Positions 1 through 6,300 of a stretch of 6,498 nt of DNA are shown piece by piece. A program made the position numbers and the translations under genes. The stretch's first letter is position 1; each line of letters opens with the position of its first letter. Below the pieces are notes generated by a model. That model had not been told where the DNA came from. It worked only from the letters and a program-made list of their open reading frames with translations, and made no database searches. The DNA comes from Acidobacteriota bacterium (GTDB lineage: Bacteria; Acidobacteriota; Thermoanaerobaculia; Multivoradales; SZUA-115), in the NCBI GenBank assembly GCA_003231035.1, contig QIHU01000452.1, positions 1-6,498 of the forward strand, written 5' to 3'.

Positions 1-2
1 AG

Positions 3-377
3 CTATCCAACGGTGGTTGGTCGTTGCCGGTGGCGCTGGCCGAAGGGGTGAATATCCTCACCGTACGAGCGCTCGATTCGCTCGGCGCGGTCTCACAACT
101 GACGGTGTCGGTCACCCGAGACTCGACCGCGCCCGCCGTGGCCCTGGAACTGCCGGCAGAGGGCGCCCAGCTCTCGGTGACCGAAGTCGACGTCTCCGGC
201 ACGGTCGATGACGAAGCGGGCGTTACCGTGACGGTCAACGGTCAGCCGGCGACGGTGACCGCGGGCCAGTTCACCGCTACCGCTGTTGCTTTGGTCGAAG
301 GGCGCAACCGGTTGGTGGCCCGCGCTACCGATAGCCAGGGTAACCAAGGTGCCCACACTCGCTATATTTTTAGAGAC
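3..377 (+). other. Two tandem bacterial Ig-like domains (first one partial)
   Basis: Residues 1-40 are the last strands of an Ig-like fold, cut by the window edge, ending in V-T-R-D at 37-40. Residues 41-125 form a complete copy: S-T-A-P entry, V-D-V-S-G-T-V strand, V-T-V-N-G-Q turn, G-Q-F at 88-90, E-G-R-N at 99-102, A-T-D-S-Q-G-N, and I-F-R-D at 122-125. This pattern (V-x-V-N-G, then G-x-F, then E-G-x-N, then A-x-D-x-x-G-N) is typical of glucodextranase-B-like and related Ig domains that serve as spacers or binding modules in exported proteins. The partial copy shares the G-G-W and E-G-V-N elements. The Ig-like class is clear; the exact Pfam family is not settled. Confidence 0.75.
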
Positions 378-3300
378 ACGGTAGCCCCTGAACTGACCGC
401 CCTCTCACCGGCCGACGGGGCGCTAGCCATCCCCGTTCAAACGCGCTTTACCCTGACTTTCAGCGAGGAGATGGCGCCGCCGGCCGCCGCTGCTTGGCGC
501 CTCGAGGCCGGGGGTGTCGCGATCGCCTCGACCCTGTCGCGCGACGGCGGTGTGTGGACCGTGACCCCCGATGCACCCCTGCCCTCCGCCACTTCACTGG
601 CGCTGGTCTTGACCGCGGCCCTTGCCGATCCCGCCGGCAACCCGCTGGTAAGTCCCCCTACCTTCACGTACACCACCCGCGACACCCAGCCGCCAGCGGC
701 ACCGCTGTTGGATCCACTGCCCACGGCGCTCTGCGCCACCGGCTTGGCCCTCTCCGGAACGACCGAAGCCGACGCCGTGGTGGCGGTCACCGGCGGTGCC
801 GGCGCGGCGCAAGTGCGCGCCGACGCCACGGGTGGTTTCACCCTTACTCTAGATCTGATACCCGAAAGCCTCAACGTGCTCAGCGTCACCGCCAGCGATC
901 GGGCCGGCAACCTCTCCGCCAGTGCTTTCGCCCAGGTGGTCGCGGACTGCCAGGGGCCGGAGGTAACCTCCAGCGCCCGCCTGGGAGATGACTTTGAGGT
1001 CCGGTTCTCGGAGACGGTCGCCTCGCCGTTGGCCCTGGGCAGTTTGACCCTCTCGGACGACGCTGGCCCCTTTGCGGGCAGTGTTCAACTGCACGCCGAT
1101 GGTCGTGGCGCCACCTTCACGCCGTCGTCGTCGCCGCTCGCTACGCCGCTGCTGCTGGCAGTGACCCCCGCTATCGTCGATCTGGCGGGCAACCCGCTCG
1201 CCTATTCCTACAGCCGTCTCTTTGACGCCAGCTCGGCGGGTGTCGACAGCTTTCTCGCGGGCACCGTGCTCGACAACGCCACCGGCCGCCCGTTGGAGGG
1301 CGCTCGCGTCGTGTTGATGGCCAGTGCTGGGGTGGCGACGGGCGAACCCCGGCCGGAACAGACCACCGCCGAGTCGGGCCGTTTCCAACTTCCGGTGGCG
1401 GCTGGCGTGGCGGAGCTGACCATTGTGCGCGCCGGGTACACCCCGGCCTTCCGGGTCGTCGGCGCCATCGCTGGGCAGGGTGTCGATCTGTTCGATCCTC
1501 GCCTCACTCCGCTCGCCCCGGCGTCCTCCTTAGCGCCCGGAGTCGCCCACACTCTGGTGGGCTCCGGGGCCAGCTCACTCAGCCTGCCGGCGAGCGCTCT
1601 TGCGCAGGCGACCGTGGCCTCGTTGAGCCTGCTTGCAGAGCAAGGCTTGCCCGCGCGGCTGCCCTACGGTTGGTCGCCGCGCGGTGCGGTGTGGCTAGAC
1701 TTGGCTGGCGAGCCCCTGGCGACTAACTCCACCCTCAGCCTGCCGGTCGAATCGGCCGACGGCGTGCAGCTGGTGGCGGTGAAGCTCGATCTGGCCACCC
1801 TGCTGTGGCAGGTCCTCGATCTGCCGACGACGGCGAGCGGCAGGGTGAGCGTTGTCGTGGATGGCGAGGGCGCCTACGCGGCTGTCGAGGCGGACAGCGG
1901 GGTCACCGCGCCGCCGCTCGCGGTGGTGGGGCAGCCGCTCGCCTCCGCTCCCGCTCCCTCGGGCGCGGAAGTCACGGCCGCCGCTCTCGCCTTCTCGCCC
2001 GCGGTCGTCTTGCCTTCGCAGACCAGCCGCGCAACGGTGAGCTTCACTACCAGCGACGTGCCCAGTGGTCTACCGTTGACCCTGGTGATCCGCGAGCTGT
2101 TGCAGCTTCTAGATGGCAGCGTGCGCAGCCAAGCGCCCTTTGAAGCCGACCTCACCCTCTTCAAATCGCCAGACGGCACGCCGCGATCGAGTTTCGATCT
2201 CAAGCCTTCCCAAGCGGCGCAAGTGTTACCGATCGAGCTGGGCTATGAAGATGTGACGGTGACCACCTTCGCTGACGACCAGGTGGCCGGCAACGTGCTC
2301 GGGGTTGATGGAGGCAGCGTTACCACCCCCGAGGGCGATCGCATCGACGTGCCCGCGGGAGCCCTCTCTGAGGCCACGGCGATCATCCTTGAGCGTCGAT
2401 CCTTAGTTGAGCTGCCGTTGCCGCTACCGCCCGGTGTTGAGTTGGCCGGTCTGCTGTCTCTGGGCTTGGAAGGGGGCACCTTTGCGCAGCCCGCAACCCT
2501 GTCGCTCACCCTGTCGCCGCCCCCGGCGGGAAGCGAGCGGGGGCTACTCCTGTCCGTGCTCGATTTACCGATCGGCCAGTTCTACCAGCCGGTGGCACAG
2601 CTCACCGCCACCGCCTCCGGTTGGGCCACTACTCTCATCGACCCCGCCGATCTCCCTTGGCCGGGGGTTGAGAGTGGTGGCCTCTTTGTCTTCGTTCGCT
2701 TGACCAGTGACCACGGCTACCTGCACGGCACCGTCAACGGAGTCACTGGCGCTTGGCAAAAGGGTGTGTTGGTGTCCGGGTCCAACCGGCCCTGGGTCCA
2801 GCTTTCGGGCGGCGGCGGAAGCTACGTCTTCCCGGCGCTACTCGGATCGGTGAACCTGATCGCGCAAGATCTCGCCAACGGCAACGTTGCCTTCGGTTCG
2901 GCGCCGCTGGCCTTGGCCGAAGAGCGGATCCTTCTCGATTTGGCCCTCTTCCCCGTCGGCCCCTCCCTGGTTTCCTCTTCACCCGCCGACGGAGCCACGG
3001 AGATTCCCGCTGGAATCGAACCGACCCTCACCTTCAGCGAAGCGGTCGATCCCGCCACCATGATCGCCGGTGTCCGGATGCTGCGCAACGGCCAGGATGT
3101 GCCGGTGACCTTTCAAGGGCAAGGGCCGCTGGTACGCATCTCGCCACGCTCCTCGTTGGTACCCGGGGAGGTCTATGAGGTCGTCGTCTCCTCGGCCCTG
3201 CGCGACTTGGCCGGCAATCCGGTGAATCAACCCTTCACCCTCAGTTTCACCGTGCGCGACTTGCAAGTCGGTGACGGCGTGGCCCGCCATCTGATTCAAC

Positions 3301-6300
3301 TCGTGGCACCGGATGCCGGTTCTCAAGCGCAAGTGGTGGGTAAGGCGGGGGCGGTGCCGGGCGGCGCCACCGTCTTTGTCGAAAACCTCACCTCGGCGGC
3401 TCCGGTGGTCACCACCATCGCGGCGCCGAACGGCTCCTTCGTCTTGACCCTTACCGCCACGCTTAACGACGAGCTGCTGCTGCATGTGATTCCGACCGGC
3501 GGCAACGAGATCGTTCTCAAACTCGACGCCTTTCTCTCCGCCGACAAGCTCTCGGCTTGGGTACCGGGCGGCAAAGTGCGCTTCACCACCGAACAGGGCG
3601 TAACCGTAAGGGTGGAAGAGGGCACCTTCGACCGCCCAACCTGGCTCCGAGTGGAACTCGATGCGGTCGTTCAGTCGCCCGCTCCGGTTCCAGTGGGCAT
3701 GATTCCAATCGCTTCGTTCACCCTCGATTTCGGGGGGGCCACCGCCTCCAAGCGGTTGGAGATTCATCTACCCGCGCCGCCGGGCGTCGATCCCGTGGCC
3801 GATGGTCCGTACTACTTCCTCAATCGCAAGGTCGACGTCCTAGGTCAGCCCGGCTGGATGATGGTCGACCTCATGGCGCTCGATAGCCAAGCTCCCGGTG
3901 GCACTGAGTTGACCAACCAACTCGGAGCCCTCGATGGGCAGTTGACGAGTGGCTCAGCGAGCGGTGCCGCAACGACCGCTGGCCTCACCACGGGCGAGAA
4001 GGGCCAATTGGGCGCAAGCGTGCTCGAACTGACCGAGGCCAACAAGGCTTCGATCCTCAGTAACGTCCATCTCTACACCCCTGGAGCGACCTTCCCTGGC
4101 CAGTACCAGGTACTCAACCCGGCGCAGCTCTTCGGCATCATGGCGGTGCCTCTGGCCTGGAACTTCGACGTGGCGATTTTCACCGGCATCTCCAACCTGG
4201 TTTCGCAGTTCAACGGCTTGATCGCCAAACTACTGTCGGCCGATGCCATCTGGATCCCGGCCCGATTGGGCCAGCCCTACACCTTGACCGTGCGTGACCT
4301 GACGACTGGCTATCGGGTCTACGAAGGCACCTTCGCGGCGCCGAGCGGTCCGCAGACCGTGCCCTTCCTACCGCCGGATCTTTCAGACGACGGCGTGCCA
4401 CCGGTGCCGGTGGGAGGCGATCCCGTTCGCTTCTTCAATCTGGCGTTGGGTAGCGCCGGCGGCGAGGCGCTCGATCTTGGAGTGACGGCGCTCTGGGGTC
4501 GAGCCAACCCCCTCGCCGCCGATGGAACCCTACAAATTACCGCTTTAGCTGGAGCCGCCGATCCCGGCGTTCAAGTCAAATTGATCGGTCTGGATGACGC
4601 CGTTTCGTTAACCACCCGCGCTGATCCCACCGGTGCCTTCAACCTGCCGCAACAGGCGGTGAATGCCAGCCGGCGCTATCTCTTGGTGATAGGTGCCATC
4701 GTGGCTCCTGATCAGCCTATCGATTTGCGTTTCTCAGAGGCGTTGGCCGCGGAGTTTCCCGGCATAGGCGTCCTCAACGCCAAGGGCAAGACGGTGGCTA
4801 TGGAACCTACCGCGCACGGTAGCCGAGCCACGGTAAGGCTAGAGCCGCAACCGACCTGGCTCGGCGGAGAGGCGCTGACCCTGCGCCTTAGCGACGACTT
4901 GGCGGATGCTAGCGGCAACCCGTGGGGGCGAACCGTTGAGATCGAATTCCAAGTGCGCGACAGTCAGGTCGCCACCCACTATCCACTCGATTTCGTGCGC
5001 GATGTGGCGCGCTTGGGCAGTTGGCTCTTCGTCGCCGCCGGTCCCGATGGGCTGCTGGTGCTTGACGCCTCCAATCCGGCTCAGTTGACCAACCCGCTTC
5101 CCGGTGGCCTCACCTTCGCCTTCCCTGGCGGTGCGGCGGTGCGCGGAGTGGCTCTCGATTCCCACCGCCGATTGCTGGTCACCGGCGGCGGTGTGGACGG
5201 GCCGGGTCTTCTGCGTATTTTCGATCCACGAGCGCTGCGCGATGCGGTAGAAGCAGGCGAGACGGACCCCATTGCTCTACGCGATGCCTTCTTCAAGGGG
5301 TCGACCTTGGTTTCGGATCAACTCGCGGTAGGTACCGGTACCCAGCTCCCGGAAGGAGTGCCGCGCCAGGTGACGGTGCTCTCCAACGATGATCGCTACC
5401 GGTTGTACGACCCCGAAGCTCCCCTGCCGGGCGGGATCGTCCTCACCCCTCCGATTCCCGTGGCGGAGGGTCAGCTGGTCACCGTCACCCTCTCCGGCGT
5501 GGCCAACCTCGATCTGCCGGTTAGCCTGATCAACATGGCGACCGGTGAGCAAAGTCATGTAGACGCCGCGGCCAGCGATGGTTCTTTCAGCATCCAGCTC
5601 GATGCGATCGGAGGCCAGCCGATCGATCTGCTGATCAACGTCGACAGCCTGGCCTATGTGGGGATGGCCGGGGTGGGAATCGGCGTGGTGGACATCAACG
5701 CTTTCTACAATGAAGATCCCGCCGCCGGTGGCCCGCTCTCGGATGTGCTCGGCTACTACACCGGCTTCTTCAACGGCGAGTTCGATCCCGCCGTGGTGAT
5801 CTGCGATCAACCGCTCGGTTTCTTCGGCTCGGCGCTCTCCGACCTGGCGCCGCTAGTCGATCCGGCCAACCGCCATCCGTTAACCCTCGCCACCTTGCTG
5901 GGCTTCCACGGCTTGATGTTGGTCGAGGCCGATCTCGTCGAACCGGTAGCCTTGAGTTTCCTCTCTTCGCGGTGCAGTAATTTTGGCGCCAGCAAGGTGG
6001 TGATCGGCCTCGAGACGGTGCAGCACTACCCGTTCGACTTCAACGAAGACGGAGAATTCAGCCAGGAAGAGTACCGCGACTACGCCTTGGTGGGACACGC
6101 CACCGAGGGGGTGTTGATCTACGACGTTTCGGATCGCGAGCTGCCCGCTCTGGTCGGCCGGGTACCGGTGGAGGGGTCAGTGGCTCACATCGCGGTGGAT
6201 CGCCAAAACCGTCGCCTCGCCGTGGCCGGCTTTGGGCAGGGGGTTTGGCTGATCGACTTCGACACGCCGCCCAGTTTGGTGGAGCAGGATGAGGACAACG

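Noticed and set aside
17..991. Open frames in the other + strand phases near the left end (17-211 and 494-991)
   Set aside because: Their products are Arg-rich and patternless, while the overlapping frame 3 encodes clear Ig-like and Big_5 motifs.
3732..3738. Run of seven G as a slippage or phase-variation site
   Set aside because: The frame and protein pattern are continuous on both sides, and one isolated G7 in GC-rich DNA is not evidence of slippage. It would only matter as a possible sequencing error point.
2979..3767. 262-residue open frame on the minus strand
   Set aside because: It lies wholly inside the long + strand frame, has a compositionally odd Gly/Arg/His-rich product and no recognisable domain. 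It is a shadow frame typical of high-GC coding DNA.
4128..4223. Hydrophobic stretch (residues 1376-1407) as a transmembrane helix
   Set aside because: It is broken by Pro, Asn, Asp and Gln and looks like a strand plus an amphipathic helix, not a continuous membrane span.
5331..5342. Perfect 12-base palindrome ggtaccggtacc
   Set aside because: It lies inside coding sequence between propeller elements, with no spacer, T-run or promoter context. It is best explained by chance from Gly-Thr-Gly-Thr codons.
5277..5810. 177-residue open frame on the minus strand, His/Ile/Val-rich
   Set aside because: It is antisense to well-supported propeller and Ig-like coding sequence, without a domain or a plausible ribosome binding site that I can see. 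Treated as a shadow.
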